A stretch of DNA of 64,000 nt, taken from the NCBI GenBank assembly GCA_963828625.1, contig CAWHEX010000005.1, positions 62,001 through 126,000 on the forward strand, read 5' to 3'. This stretch comes from PALSA-894 sp963828625 (GTDB lineage: Bacteria > Pseudomonadota > Alphaproteobacteria > Rhizobiales > Xanthobacteraceae). Under the pieces are notes generated by a model. That model saw nothing but the letters and a program-made list of their open reading frames with translations. It made no database searches and was not told the origin of the DNA. Positions 26,482 through 35,115 of the stretch are shown piece by piece (position 1 is the first letter of the stretch; every line of letters starts with the position of its first letter). A program made the position numbers and the translations under genes.

Positions 26482-27225
26482 CTACTTCGCGTCATGGAAG
26501 ATGATCCCGAGCGTATGGCGCTTTCCGGAGCGCAAACGGCTGACGCCGTGGCGCATGTTGACCCGGTAGACGCCGCGCGTGCCCTGCACCGGGCGGTGAT
26601 GCACCGGAAAGATCACGCCTTCGCCCTGCCGCAGCGGCACGACCTCGGCGCGCGACTGCATGCGCGGGCGCTGCTCGGTCAGGACGAATTCGCCGCCGGT
26701 GAAATCCTGCGCGGGTTGCGACAGCAGGAACGCGACCTGCAACGGGAACACGAGTTCGCCGTAGACGTCCTGATGCAGGCAATTGTAGTCGCCCGGCCCG
26801 TATTGCAGCAGCAGCGGCGTCGGTTTCGTTTGCCCCGCCGCATGGCAGCGCTTGAGCCAGGCGGCGTGCTCGCCCGGGAAGCGCTGGTCGAGTCCCATCT
26901 GCGTGTTCCAGCGATTGGCGGCGTCGGCAAGCGGCGGATAGAGCGCGCCGCGCAGGTCCGCCACCGTGTCGGGCAGCGGATAGGAGAAATACTTGTATTC
27001 GCCGCGCCCGAAGCCGTGCCGCCCCATGATGACGCGCGAGCGATAGATCTTGTCTTCGTCGTAGCGCGCGGAGATCGCCGCGCATTCGTCCGGCGTCAGC
27101 AGCGGCCCCGTGGTGGCGCAGCCGAATGCGTCGAGGTCCGCATTGACGGCAGCCCAGTCGAGCGCGGCGACGCGATCAGCGATGTCGCTCGCCTCGGGTT
27201 TCCGGGCGTGGGCGGAGCGGGTCAT
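26482..27225 (-). CDS. 2-oxoglutarate/Fe(II)-dependent oxygenase
   Basis: 247 residues from ATG 27225 (MTRSAHARKPEASDIADRVA). Fold marks of the prolyl-4-hydroxylase-like 2OG oxygenases are visible: an iron-binding H-x-D in LHQDVYGELVFPLQ near residue 155, distal His in RVNMRHGVSRL near 230, and Arg for 2OG in GKRHTLGIIF. The substrate is unknown; nucleic-acid or protein hydroxylation are both possible. It sits upstream of uvrC on the same strand, which suggests but does not prove a DNA-repair link (AlkB-type relatives). Confidence 0.88.
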   Translation of the reverse strand: MTRSAHARKPEASDIADRVAALDWAAVNADLDAFGCATTGPLLTPDECAAISARYDEDKIYRSRVIMGRHGFGRGEYKYFSYPLPDTVADLRGALYPPLADAANRWNTQMGLDQRFPGEHAAWLKRCHAAGQTKPTPLLLQYGPGDYNCLHQDVYGELVFPLQVAFLLSQPAQDFTGGEFVLTEQRPRMQSRAEVVPLRQGEGVIFPVHHRPVQGTRGVYRVNMRHGVSRLRSGKRHTLGIIFHDAK

Positions 27226-27281
27226 GATGGCCTCCGGTTTCCCTCGATATGGCGGGGCCGCCCGGGCGTATCCACCCGATT

Positions 27282-28647
27282 TCAGAGTTCGGCGGCAGAC
27301 GCCCCCGCGATACGTCCGAGCACCGTCGCGGTGAGCAGGCCGTTGCCCGACAGGTAGCCCGACGCCTGCGCGCCGGAGACGCCGGCCGCAGCGCCACCGG
27401 CCGCGAACAGGTTGGGAAACGGCTTGCCGTTCTGGCGCAGCACGCGTGCCTTCGTATCGACCGCAAGCCCGCCCTGCGTGTGGAACAGCGCGCCGGTGAC
27501 CTTGATGGCGCAATAAGGTGGGCTGAGTGTCTTCTCGAAGGTGCGGCCGAAGCGGTCGGGCGTGCCCGGCGCGACACTCTCAAATTCGGACCGCAACGCA
27601 TCGGCCGGAACACCGATCGATGCGGCGAGCGCGTCGAGCGACTCCGCCGTGACGAGCGCGCCTGCCCGCTCGGCATTCTTGAAGTCCTGGAACTGCCGCG
27701 CGACGCCTGCAATCCGCGCGTCGAAAATATCGAACGCGATGGCACCGGGTTGGCGCAACACCTCGGCCGCGGCCTCCGAATAGCCGAGCGCCTCGTTGTG
27801 AAAGCGGCGGCCTTCGCGATTGACCTGGAAACCACCCTCGGTGTTCGTCGCCCATGTGATCAGGATGTTGTGCGGGGTCGCGACCGAACCGTGCCCCTGA
27901 TAACCGGAGAGATGCGCGAGCCGCGCGCCGAGCGCTTCGCCCCACTGCACGGCGTCGCCCCGGTTGCCGGGATGCCCGAAGTAGAGCGCATCGCCCATCT
28001 CCGGGAATGAAGCGCCGCACCAGTTCGGGATTGCCGCCATAGCCGTTGCAGGCGAGCACCAGCGCGCCGCAGCCGATCGTCTCGCCGCCCGCCAGCGCGA
28101 CGCCTTCGATGAAGCCGTCCTCCTCGTCGGCGAACAGCGTTTCGCACACGCGCCCCGTGAGGATCGGGATATCGCGCGCCTCGACCGCCGCGCGCAGGCG
28201 ATCGATCAGTTCGGTGCCGCTGCGGCTCGGCAGGCCGTGCATGCGGTGCGCCGAGTGGCCCGGATAATTGAAGTCTGTGATGACCTCGAACGGCATCGCG
28301 AAGATATCCGCGAGCCATTCGACCGTCGGACCCGCGCGCTCCGCGATTGCGCGCACGAGCTTCGCGTCAGCCTCGCCATGCGCCTTGCGCGCGATGTCCT
28401 CGCCAAACAGCTTCGCCGTATCCGCGATGCCGCGCGCCGCCTGAAAGCGCGTGCCGGCCGCCGGGATCAGCCCGGCCGAGAGCGCGGTCGATCCGGACGG
28501 CACCGGATCGCGCTCGATCACCACCGCCTCGATGCCGGCATCATGCGACGCGAGCGCCGCGCAAAGCCCGGCAGCGCCGCCACCGACGATCAGCACCGGG
28601 ACTTCGCTCTCGAAATCGACGTCCTCGGACGGCTGGACCGACGTCAT
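27282..28647 (-). CDS. FAD-dependent oxidoreductase, fumarate reductase/KSTD-like (frameshifted)
   Basis: Begins MTSVQPSEDVDFESEVPVLI at 28647, with the Rossmann FAD loop VLIVGGGAAGLCAALASHDA. The frame breaks near 27990-28010, in CNGYGGNPELVRRFIPG: the other frame supplies PGNRGDAVQWGEALGARLAH and the C-terminal FAD loop FPNLFAAGGAAAGVSGAQAS. Restored length about 455 residues. It is a flavoprotein of the succinate dehydrogenase/fumarate reductase/3-ketosteroid dehydrogenase superfamily. The substrate is unknown. The start overlaps the stop of the SDR gene (ATGA), so the two are coupled and may act on one pathway. Confidence 0.82.
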
Positions 28648-29405
28648 TCGGCGATGCCCGTGTCGGGCGTCTGCCACGCAAGGTGCTGCCCGCCATCGAC
28701 CGCGAGCGTCACGCCGGTCACGCTGCGCGCGCCCGCGAGGTAGATCACCGCTGCTGCGATCTCCTCAGGTGCGGAGCCGTGCCCGAGCGGCACGGCGGCG
28801 GCCTGCCGCGCGAAATCCTCCGCCGCCTGCCGCGCGCTCGCCATCGTGGGGCCGGGCGCGACCGCGTTGACCCGCACATTCGGCGCGAGCGCCTGCGCGA
28901 GCATGCGCGTTGCGGCGTGCAGCGCGCTTTTCGCCAGCGTGTAGGACACGAAGTGCGGCGTGAGCTTGAACACGCGCTGATCGAGCACGTTCACGATCGA
29001 CGCACCGGGGCGCGCCTGCGCGGCGAACGCCTCGCTCAGGAACAGCGGTGCACGCAGGTTCACGGCGAACTGGCGGTCGAAGCGCGCGGCCTCGAGCGCC
29101 CCGATCGCGTCCGGCTCGAAGGTCGCGGCATTGTTGACCAGCAGCGTGAGCGCACCCACCGCACCGGCGGCGGCGGGCACGAGTTCCACGACCGCGCCGT
29201 GATCCGCGAGATCGGCCCGCAGCACGGCGGCGCGGCCCCCTGCCCGCACGATCTCGTCACGCAGGGTTTCGGCCTCGGCGGCGGAGCGGTTCGCCTGAAT
29301 GGCGATCGCATAGCCCGACCGGTGCAGCGCAAGCGCAATCGCGCGGCCGATGCGGCGGGCGGCGCCGGTGACGAGGGCTGCGCGCGGCGAAGCGTCGTCC
29401 GTCAT
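28644..29405 (-). CDS. SDR-family oxidoreductase, pteridine-reductase-like
   Basis: 253 residues from ATG 29405 (MTDDASPRAALVTGAARRIG); an extension to 29465 is less likely. The nucleotide loop is TGAARRIGRAIAL, which matches the TGxxxRxG variant of pteridine reductases (FolM/PTR1) and so favours NADPH. NNAATF, and the catalytic Tyr-x3-Lys in FVSYTLAKSALHAAT, follow. The end is GVTLAVDGGQHLAW. FolM makes tetrahydromonapterin; this role is only inferred from the loop. Coupled to the FAD oxidoreductase downstream. Confidence 0.85.
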   Translation of the reverse strand: MTDDASPRAALVTGAARRIGRAIALALHRSGYAIAIQANRSAAEAETLRDEIVRAGGRAAVLRADLADHGAVVELVPAAAGAVGALTLLVNNAATFEPDAIGALEAARFDRQFAVNLRAPLFLSEAFAAQARPGASIVNVLDQRVFKLTPHFVSYTLAKSALHAATRMLAQALAPNVRVNAVAPGPTMASARQAAEDFARQAAAVPLGHGSAPEEIAAAVIYLAGARSVTGVTLAVDGGQHLAWQTPDTGIAE

Positions 29406-29649
29406 TCTGCGTGGGCCTCCCGCCTCATGGTGAATCGAATCCGACTGCCGCATCGGGCGGTACACGGAGCCTTAGGCATATCCCGAACGGTCCTTCGCAT
29501 TTTAAGAAAGTTTAACTCAAAGGCCGCGAGAGTGACCAACGAACGGGCACGGGACCGGTCATCACTGTGGGGCGGGGATGACCATAACGCGGGCGGCGGT
29601 CCGGTCATGCGGAGCGCCGCCCGCGGGCCCTTCAGGGAGCAAGAGAACA

Positions 29650-30264
29650 ATGAAGACGATCCTGCGCGCAATCGCCATCATGGCGACGCTCGTGACCCCG
29701 GCCGCGGCGGCTGACATCGTCCGCGGAGCTGCTTTCGCGGCGGCGCCCTTCTCGGCCTTCAACTGGAACGGCTTCTATGTGGGCGCGAACCTCGGCTACC
29801 AGTGGGGTTCGGTGACCAACTGGGGCGGCGGCAGCCCGAGCGGCATCGCGGGCGGTGGCCAGCTTGGCTACAACTGGCATTTCCATCCCGAATGGGTCCT
29901 CGGCGTTGAAGCCGATCTTCAGGGTTCGGCCGCGAGTGGCACATTCGCGGCGTACAAGTTCTCCAATCCGTGGTTCGGCACCCTGCGCGGCCGCGCCGGC
30001 TACACGATGAGCAATGTGTTGATCTATCTCACCGGCGGCCTTGCCTATGGCGGCGGCCGTGTCGAATTCGCGGGCATGAACGAGTCGCAGTCGCATCTCG
30101 GCTGGACCATCGGCGGCGGCGTCGAGGTCGGCCTCACGCCGAACTGGTCGGCCAAGGCCGAATACCTCTATGTGCGGCTCGACGATCGCAGCTACGTGCT
30201 GACCGGCGTCAACAACGGATTTTCGTCGGGCGTGTTCCGGCTCGGCGTGAACTATCGCTTCTAG
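29650..30264 (+). CDS. Outer-membrane beta-barrel protein (Omp25/31 family), first copy
   Basis: 204 residues from ATG 29650, with signal peptide MKTILRAIAIMATLVTPAAA. The mature barrel opens with FNWNGFYVGANLGYQWGS, then alternating strands such as WVLGVEADLQGS, FGTLRGRAGYTMSNVLIYL, YGGGRVEF, and ends in the usual terminal strand FRLGVNYRF. Omp31-like porins are abundant in rhizobial outer membranes. A second, different copy follows 293 bases downstream. Confidence 0.88.
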   Translation: MKTILRAIAIMATLVTPAAAADIVRGAAFAAAPFSAFNWNGFYVGANLGYQWGSVTNWGGGSPSGIAGGGQLGYNWHFHPEWVLGVEADLQGSAASGTFAAYKFSNPWFGTLRGRAGYTMSNVLIYLTGGLAYGGGRVEFAGMNESQSHLGWTIGGGVEVGLTPNWSAKAEYLYVRLDDRSYVLTGVNNGFSSGVFRLGVNYRF

Positions 30265-30300
30265 GCACTTTATCGGCGCGTCGTAATCGCCAGCGCACAC

Positions 30301-30325
30301 AATCCCGGGCTCGCGCCCGGGATTT
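30301..30325. terminator. Rho-independent terminator after first Omp gene
   Basis: Stem AATCCCGGGC / GCCCGGGATT with a short TCGC loop, followed by TCTCTTT. It lies 36 bases after the stop at 30264. Confidence 0.7.
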
Positions 30326-30557
30326 CTCTTTGCCTATTCGCCGGCGCGCGGTGGCCTCACTGCCCGTTTCAAATGTTGTCCACACAAGAGTTCCAGACAC
30401 TCCCTTTAACTCCTTGTTTCGGGATCGATTTCCATTTCATTCCGCTGGGTCATCTCTGTCGCGGTGTGTGGCTTCCTTGCACTAGACAAGGCCTTCTCTT
30501 CGCGCCGAACTGCCGGCAGGACGCTAGGAAAAGAAAAGCGGCGTTGGAGGGCGGGTC

Positions 30558-31376
30558 ATGAAACATTCGATCATCTGGGGTTTAAGCGCGTTGGCGCTGG
30601 CGGGCACACCCGTCTTTGCGGCCGACATTCCGGTCAAGGCGCCGATGAGGGCGGCGGTCGCTGCGTCGGGCTACAATTGGTCCGGCTGTTATCTCGGCGG
30701 GTTCGTCGGCGGCGCGTCGCAGGCGCGCAACTGGTCGTCCACCGACATCGGAAGCATTGGACAGGGCGGCACGTTCCCGGTTTACAACGGCGTCGGAACC
30801 AACCCGTGGGATTACGAGCGCGGAACGGGGTTCATCGGCGGCGGCACTTTGGGATGCAACTGGCAACCGGCCGGCTCGACCTTCGTTCTTGGAATAGAGG
30901 GTGAAATCGGGGCGTTGCGGATTTCCACCGGAGCGCTGGAGCCCAACAGCCTCGACGTTAATGGCTCGGGCCGGATGGGCGATTGGTACGGTGTCATCGC
31001 CGGCCGTGCCGGCTGGGCCGTCGACCGCGCGCTGTTCTACGTCAAGGGCGGCGTGGCGCTCTACGAGACCAGCGCGTCGGTGATCGATGCGGGCAACACC
31101 GTGCCGGGGTTCACCGATACCGTCACAGCTACGGGCAAGAAGTCGCAAGTGACCTGGGCTGTGGGCGCCGGCATCGAATACGCCCTGACCAACAATTGGT
31201 CGATCAAGGGCGAGTATCTCCATCTCGGCCGTGGCAGCACATTCAATGCCTGCGGTATCGACGCCAATGTCGCCCAGAATTTCTGCTGGCGGCAGGATCC
31301 TCCGGGAATCCACACGGCCAAGTTCGGCCTGAACTACAAGTTCGATTGGGGCGGTCCGGTCGTCGCGCGCTACTGA
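30558..31376 (+). CDS. Outer-membrane beta-barrel protein (Omp25/31 family), second copy
   Basis: 272 residues from ATG 30558, preceded by GGAGGG. Signal MKHSIIWGLSALALAGTPVFA. The barrel starts YNWSGCYLGGFVGGASQARN and ends AKFGLNYKFDWGGPVVARY. It is larger than its neighbour, with an extra cysteine pair (SGCY/LGCNW and ACGID/NFCW) that may form extracellular disulfides. The upstream 293-base gap holds the terminator at 30301 and probably its own promoter. Confidence 0.88.
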   Translation: MKHSIIWGLSALALAGTPVFAADIPVKAPMRAAVAASGYNWSGCYLGGFVGGASQARNWSSTDIGSIGQGGTFPVYNGVGTNPWDYERGTGFIGGGTLGCNWQPAGSTFVLGIEGEIGALRISTGALEPNSLDVNGSGRMGDWYGVIAGRAGWAVDRALFYVKGGVALYETSASVIDAGNTVPGFTDTVTATGKKSQVTWAVGAGIEYALTNNWSIKGEYLHLGRGSTFNACGIDANVAQNFCWRQDPPGIHTAKFGLNYKFDWGGPVVARY

Positions 31377-31399
31377 TCGCGGACAGCTTTCGAGCAATC

Positions 31400-31429
31400 A
31401 AGCCCCGGGGCATCGCTCCGGGGCTTTTG
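31400..31429. terminator. Rho-independent terminator after second Omp gene
   Basis: AGCCCCGG arms (31401-31408 and 31418-31425) with a short loop, then TTTTG. It lies 24 bases beyond the stop and before the convergent GST gene, so it may serve both directions. Confidence 0.7.
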
Positions 31430-31456
31430 TTCGTGTGCGACAAGTCGGAGATGCGA

Positions 31457-32065
31457 TCAGGCGGTCACGCGCGTCTTCGCGAACGCCGGCACCTGCGCCT
31501 CGAACGCGTCGTGCCATTTCACCAGCTTCGGATACTGCGCGCGCCATTTGCCGCCGAAGCGCAAGTCCTGATAGCCGAGCGCGCAGGCAAGCGTGATCTG
31601 CCCGACATCGGGCACCGCAGTCAGCGCAGGCGGCTTCGCCTCCAGCACGTCGAACGCGCGCTTCACTTTGTCGGCCTGATAGTCGGTCCATTTCTGCACG
31701 TGCATCTCGGCCGGACGCCAGCGGCCTTCGTAGACGAGCAGAATGCACGCATCGAGAATGCCGTCGCACATCGCTTCGAGCGTCAGCGCGGCGAAGCGCG
31801 CGTTGGCGTCCTTCGGAATGATCTTCCCGCCGCCGGCGCGATGATCGAGATATTCGAGGATCACCGGCGAGTTGTAGAGCACGGTGCCGTCTTCGGTGAT
31901 CAGCGCAGGAATTTTGCCGATCGGATTCTGCTGGCGGATCGTGTCGCTGGCGTCGGTCGGATCGGCCTTCTCGATCGTCACCTCGTTCTCGAGCCCGAGA
32001 ATGCCGAGCGCGAGCTTGACCTTCCGGCCGAACGGCGAAGGCGGCGAGGAACGCAGGATCATCAT
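31457..32065 (-). CDS. Glutathione S-transferase family protein
   Basis: 202 residues. The N-terminal thioredoxin-fold domain has MILRSSPPSPFGRKVKLAL with the conserved Ser/Pro region, and NPIGKIPALITEDGTVLYNSPVI with the cis-Pro and the glutathione-binding Ser. The C-terminal helical domain has DVGQITLACALGYQDLRFGG. It is a cytosolic GST; the substrate cannot be predicted. Monocistronic. Confidence 0.92.
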   Translation of the reverse strand: MMILRSSPPSPFGRKVKLALGILGLENEVTIEKADPTDASDTIRQQNPIGKIPALITEDGTVLYNSPVILEYLDHRAGGGKIIPKDANARFAALTLEAMCDGILDACILLVYEGRWRPAEMHVQKWTDYQADKVKRAFDVLEAKPPALTAVPDVGQITLACALGYQDLRFGGKWRAQYPKLVKWHDAFEAQVPAFAKTRVTA

Positions 32066-32202
32066 GGGTCAAAGGTCCGGTCTGGCGCCGTGGGCGCGAT
32101 GGCAAGAGCATAGTCGCGGGGATTCAATTTCCAAACCCGAAAGGCGCGAAGGCTGGCTTCGCGCAACGCTCATTCCGGCCGGAAGATGAAAGGGCAGATC
32201 CG

Positions 32203-32418
32203 TCAGCCGGTGACCACGAGGTTCACGGCCTTCGGACCTTTGCCTTTCTTGTCAGGCTCGACGTCGAAGTCGATGCGCTGGCCTTCGTTGAGCGACTTCA
32301 GTCCGGCCCGCTCGACCGCCGTGATGTGCACGAACACGTCGCGTCCACCGTCGTCCGGCTTGATGAAGCCGTAGCCACGCTCACTGTTGAAGAACTTGAC
32401 GGTACCACCCTGCGCCAT
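32203..32418 (-). CDS. Cold-shock protein CspA family
   Basis: 71 residues from ATG 32418. The RNP1 and RNP2 motifs are present (NSERGYGFIKP, DVFVHITAV), and the sequence KFFNSERGYGFI is the classic single-strand nucleic acid-binding surface. It is a small OB-fold RNA chaperone. The 5' leader is long and GC-rich, as often in regulated csp genes. There is no evidence of whether it is truly cold-induced. Confidence 0.95.
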   Translation of the reverse strand: MAQGGTVKFFNSERGYGFIKPDDGGRDVFVHITAVERAGLKSLNEGQRIDFDVEPDKKGKGPKAVNLVVTG

Positions 32419-32620
32419 CGGGAAGACTCCCTTTCCCAATTGCCCCGCTGCCGGCCCCCACGGCGCAGCAGCTCGGCCGGACATTCCCTGGGAAAAGCTT
32501 CGGCACAGCGCCGCAGTCGTTTTTCCGCCAGCCCCCCGAGAGAGGCGGAACGTCAAAGCCAGCGCCATAAGTAGACATCAAGCCGCTCCGGCTGGAAAGA
32601 GGCGCACCGCCGCAGGGTTG

Positions 32621-33466
32621 TCATTTTTCGCCCGCGAGCCAGGCGAGATTTGCCCGGCCGCCGGACGTGCCCGCGAGCGCCTTGGCGAGGACCGGAAGCA
32701 GGACGCCAAGCTCGGCTTCGAGCGTCCACGGCGGATTGATCATGACAAGCCCGCAGGCCCGCAGCCGGGCGTCGTCACGCACCGGCAGGGTCAGTTCGGC
32801 GCGCAGGATGCGCGGGATGCCGAGCCGGGCGAGGCGGCGCGAAAAGCCCGTGACCGCGCGCTTGTCCTTGACCGGGTACCACACCAGATAGATGCCGGTC
32901 GGCCATTTGCGGTGGGCCTTGGGAAGCGCGTCCGCGAGGCGGTCGAACTCGTCCGGCTGCTCGAACGGTGGATCGATCAGCACGAGCCCGCGGCGTTCCT
33001 TCGGCGGCACATAGGCGTTGAGCGCCGCGTAGCCGTCGATTTCAACCGCTTTCACGCGGTTGTCGCCGCGCATGCGGTCCGCGAGCGCGCGGGCGGCGGC
33101 GGGTTCGCGCTCGCAGACGATCAGCCGATCCTGCGGGCGCAGCCAGCCTTGCACGAGCACGGGCGAGCCCGGATAGACCGTCAGGCTGCCGTCAGTGCCG
33201 ATCGCGATCGCGTCGAGATAGGGCGCCAACAGATCGCGCACCGCAGGCGGAAGATCGGCGGCGATCAGCCGACCAATGCCGTCGCGCCATTCGGCGGTGC
33301 GGCTCGCTTCCGCGCCGGCGAGGTCGTAGGCGCCTGCGCCCGCGTGCGTGTCGATCACGCGGAACGCGCCCGGCTTTTCCTTCAGGTGCGCGACGATGCG
33401 CGCCAGCACGGCGTGCTTGAAGACGTCAGCGAAATTCCCGGCGTGGAAGGCGTGGCGATAGTTCAC
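32621..33466 (-). CDS. rlmJ: 23S rRNA (adenine2030-N6)-methyltransferase
   Basis: 281 residues. Start MNYRHAFHAGNFADVFKHAV is the family hallmark. SAM-binding DTHAGAGAYDLAGAEA and the catalytic DPPF motif (LVLIDPPFEQPDEF near residue 165) are seen. It adds N6-methyl to A2030 in 23S rRNA. The gene is on its own, just after the RNase T2 gene on the minus strand. Confidence 0.94.
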   Translation of the reverse strand: MNYRHAFHAGNFADVFKHAVLARIVAHLKEKPGAFRVIDTHAGAGAYDLAGAEASRTAEWRDGIGRLIAADLPPAVRDLLAPYLDAIAIGTDGSLTVYPGSPVLVQGWLRPQDRLIVCEREPAAARALADRMRGDNRVKAVEIDGYAALNAYVPPKERRGLVLIDPPFEQPDEFDRLADALPKAHRKWPTGIYLVWYPVKDKRAVTGFSRRLARLGIPRILRAELTLPVRDDARLRACGLVMINPPWTLEAELGVLLPVLAKALAGTSGGRANLAWLAGEK

Positions 33467-33478
33467 GCCGGATGTGTA

Positions 33479-34141
33479 TCACCCTCCGCGCACCGGCGGC
33501 ATGTTGAGCTTGTCGCGTTTGCAGGCGCGCCGGTCGATCTCGGGGCAGTCGCGGAATTTCAGATCGCGCGAGAGGCAGATGCGCACCTCGGAGAGCCGCG
33601 CCCCGCCGCAGGTGATCGCGACGCCGGCGCGGCTCATGCCGGGATTGGCCTTCACGAAGGCTTCCTCGACGTCGTCCGGCGACACGGTCATCGCGGACTT
33701 CGGCTCGAGGTATTCGGGCGGGATCTTCACGCCCGCGCGCGCCTTGCGGATGGTCTCGAAATAGCCGCGCGCCGGAAGGCCGGAGCACACGCCGTGCTTG
33801 TCCCATTCGTGAAAGATCAGCCGCGTCGCCGGCATCAGGTCGAGCATCGAGGAAACGATGTTGCGGTCGAGCCGCGGCGGCGGGTTCTGGCAGAACTCCG
33901 GGAAGCCCTTCTCGTATTGCGGCCACAGCCCGTGCACCACGAACGAGAACGGCCGCGCGCCGCACTGCTGTTTCGAGGCGCGCTCACCCGCCTGCTCGCA
34001 GTAGGACGGGGACCACGACAGCGCGAGCACGTAGAAATCGAACTTCCCGGGTTCGTTCTGGCGCGCATCCTGCGCCACCGCTTCGCCTAAAAGTGCGAGC
34101 CCAAACAGTGAACCGAGTACGAAGAACCACAACCGGCGCAT
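33479..34141 (-). CDS. Ribonuclease T2 family, secreted
   Basis: 220 residues from ATG 34141, with signal MRRLWFFVLGSLFGLALL. The two catalytic histidine sites are there: CAS I FSFVVHGLWPQYEKG and CAS II LIFHEWDKHGVCSG. The cysteines fit conserved disulfides. It degrades RNA in the periplasm. Only 38 bases of native upstream sequence remain before the target duplication of the transposon at 34180, so its promoter may have been displaced. It is intact. Confidence 0.93.
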   Translation of the reverse strand: MRRLWFFVLGSLFGLALLGEAVAQDARQNEPGKFDFYVLALSWSPSYCEQAGERASKQQCGARPFSFVVHGLWPQYEKGFPEFCQNPPPRLDRNIVSSMLDLMPATRLIFHEWDKHGVCSGLPARGYFETIRKARAGVKIPPEYLEPKSAMTVSPDDVEEAFVKANPGMSRAGVAITCGGARLSEVRICLSRDLKFRDCPEIDRRACKRDKLNMPPVRGG

Positions 34142-34179
34142 GAACGCCTCCCTTACTCCCCGTTGAACCGGTCGGGAGA

Positions 34180-34187
34180 TTAACGCC
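34180..34187. repeat. Target-site duplication, left copy (TTAACGCC)
   Basis: Eight bases, identical to 38502-38509, directly next to the left terminal repeat. The 8-bp length matches IS1595-family insertion. Confidence 0.9.
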
Positions 34188-34217
34188 GGCAACGTTACAC
34201 TTCGAATACCCATGCCC
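34188..34217 (+). repeat. Left terminal inverted repeat of IS1595-type transposon
   Basis: Begins GGCAACGTTACACTT and continues ATACCC at position 19 and CCC at position 28. Matching bases against the right end: positions 1-2, 4, 7-15, 19-24 and 28-30. Confidence 0.85.
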
Positions 34218-34296
34218 TAAATATAGACTGGAAAGTTGACGGGTAAAACCGTGCCGTACACTCTGGGGCGACCCATGAGTTGTAGGCGTCGGGCGT

Positions 34297-35106
34297 ATGT
34301 TGCATTGCGGGAGCGAATGGCGTCCGACCCTCATCAAGAGGGTTATTGAGCCACTGACCACTAGCACTCGCCCCGTCAAAGTCCTGACCGACGCAGGCAT
34401 CGGGTTCCTCAAAGGGATCGGCAATCCGGCTGGAACGGATGCTCTCGCAGAAGAGCTTGTTGGCACAGAACTCGCCCGCTGGCTTGGGCTCAAAACGCCC
34501 CCGTTCGCTCTTTTGGATGTTCGCAACCTCAAAATTCCGATGATCGGTCGGGGCGACGTTGTGGAAGGTCCGGCCTTCGTTTCTTCAGAACTCAGGGGCT
34601 CAACTAGCGACGGCGGGACCGCCTTTTTGCGCAAGCTTACCAATCCTGAAGATGTCGCAAAGTTAGTCGTATTCGACACTTGGATCAGGAATTCGGATAG
34701 GCATTCGCCGTGGATACAAGGTCAGGGGTCAAATCTCGACAATCTATTCTTTCGGCAATCTGGAAGAAAATTTGAATTGGTAGCCTTCGATCATTCCCAT
34801 TGCTTTGTTGAGACTACGCTAGACCCTGAATTGGGATGGAAAGACACGATCTTGGACAATCGCGTTTACGGAAACTTTCCAGCCTTCAAGCCATACATTA
34901 CATACGATAGGCTGGACGCGGCGCGTCGCCGCCTTCGCGACATGAACCAGGACATTGCGAGCAGAATTGTCGGGTCGGTCCCGGCCGAATGGGGAATCAC
35001 GTCAGGAACGAAGTCGAAGTGGATCGAGGTGATCTGCGCCCGCGCGAAGCTAGTAGATGAGTTCATCGAGTTTGCTGTGATGGGTCAGAAGCGTTTGGAG
35101 TTTTGA
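34297..35106 (+). CDS. HipA-like protein kinase (transposon cargo)
   Basis: 269 residues. It has the compact kinase fold of HipA relatives: ATP-lysine in GIGFLKGIGN (Lys39), VGTELARWLGLKTPPFALL, the catalytic loop VFDTWIRNSDRHSP (Asp134) with NLDNLFF (146-152) and the metal-binding FDHSHCF (164-170). It lacks the N-terminal subdomain of E. coli HipA and so belongs to the short HipA-family kinase group. HipA kinases phosphorylate targets such as glutamyl-tRNA synthetase; the target here is unknown. No adjacent HipB-like antitoxin exists; instead DUF3037 follows after 10 bases. A weak TTGACG/TACACT promoter (15-base spacer) lies at 34236-34262. Confidence 0.8.
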   Translation: MLHCGSEWRPTLIKRVIEPLTTSTRPVKVLTDAGIGFLKGIGNPAGTDALAEELVGTELARWLGLKTPPFALLDVRNLKIPMIGRGDVVEGPAFVSSELRGSTSDGGTAFLRKLTNPEDVAKLVVFDTWIRNSDRHSPWIQGQGSNLDNLFFRQSGRKFELVAFDHSHCFVETTLDPELGWKDTILDNRVYGNFPAFKPYITYDRLDAARRRLRDMNQDIASRIVGSVPAEWGITSGTKSKWIEVICARAKLVDEFIEFAVMGQKRLEF

Positions 35107-35115
35107 GGCAGAGTC

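Noticed and set aside
26482..27513. A longer 2OG oxygenase start at 27513
   Set aside because: The added region is Arg/Gly-rich shadow of the FAD gene; family similarity begins at ATG 27225.
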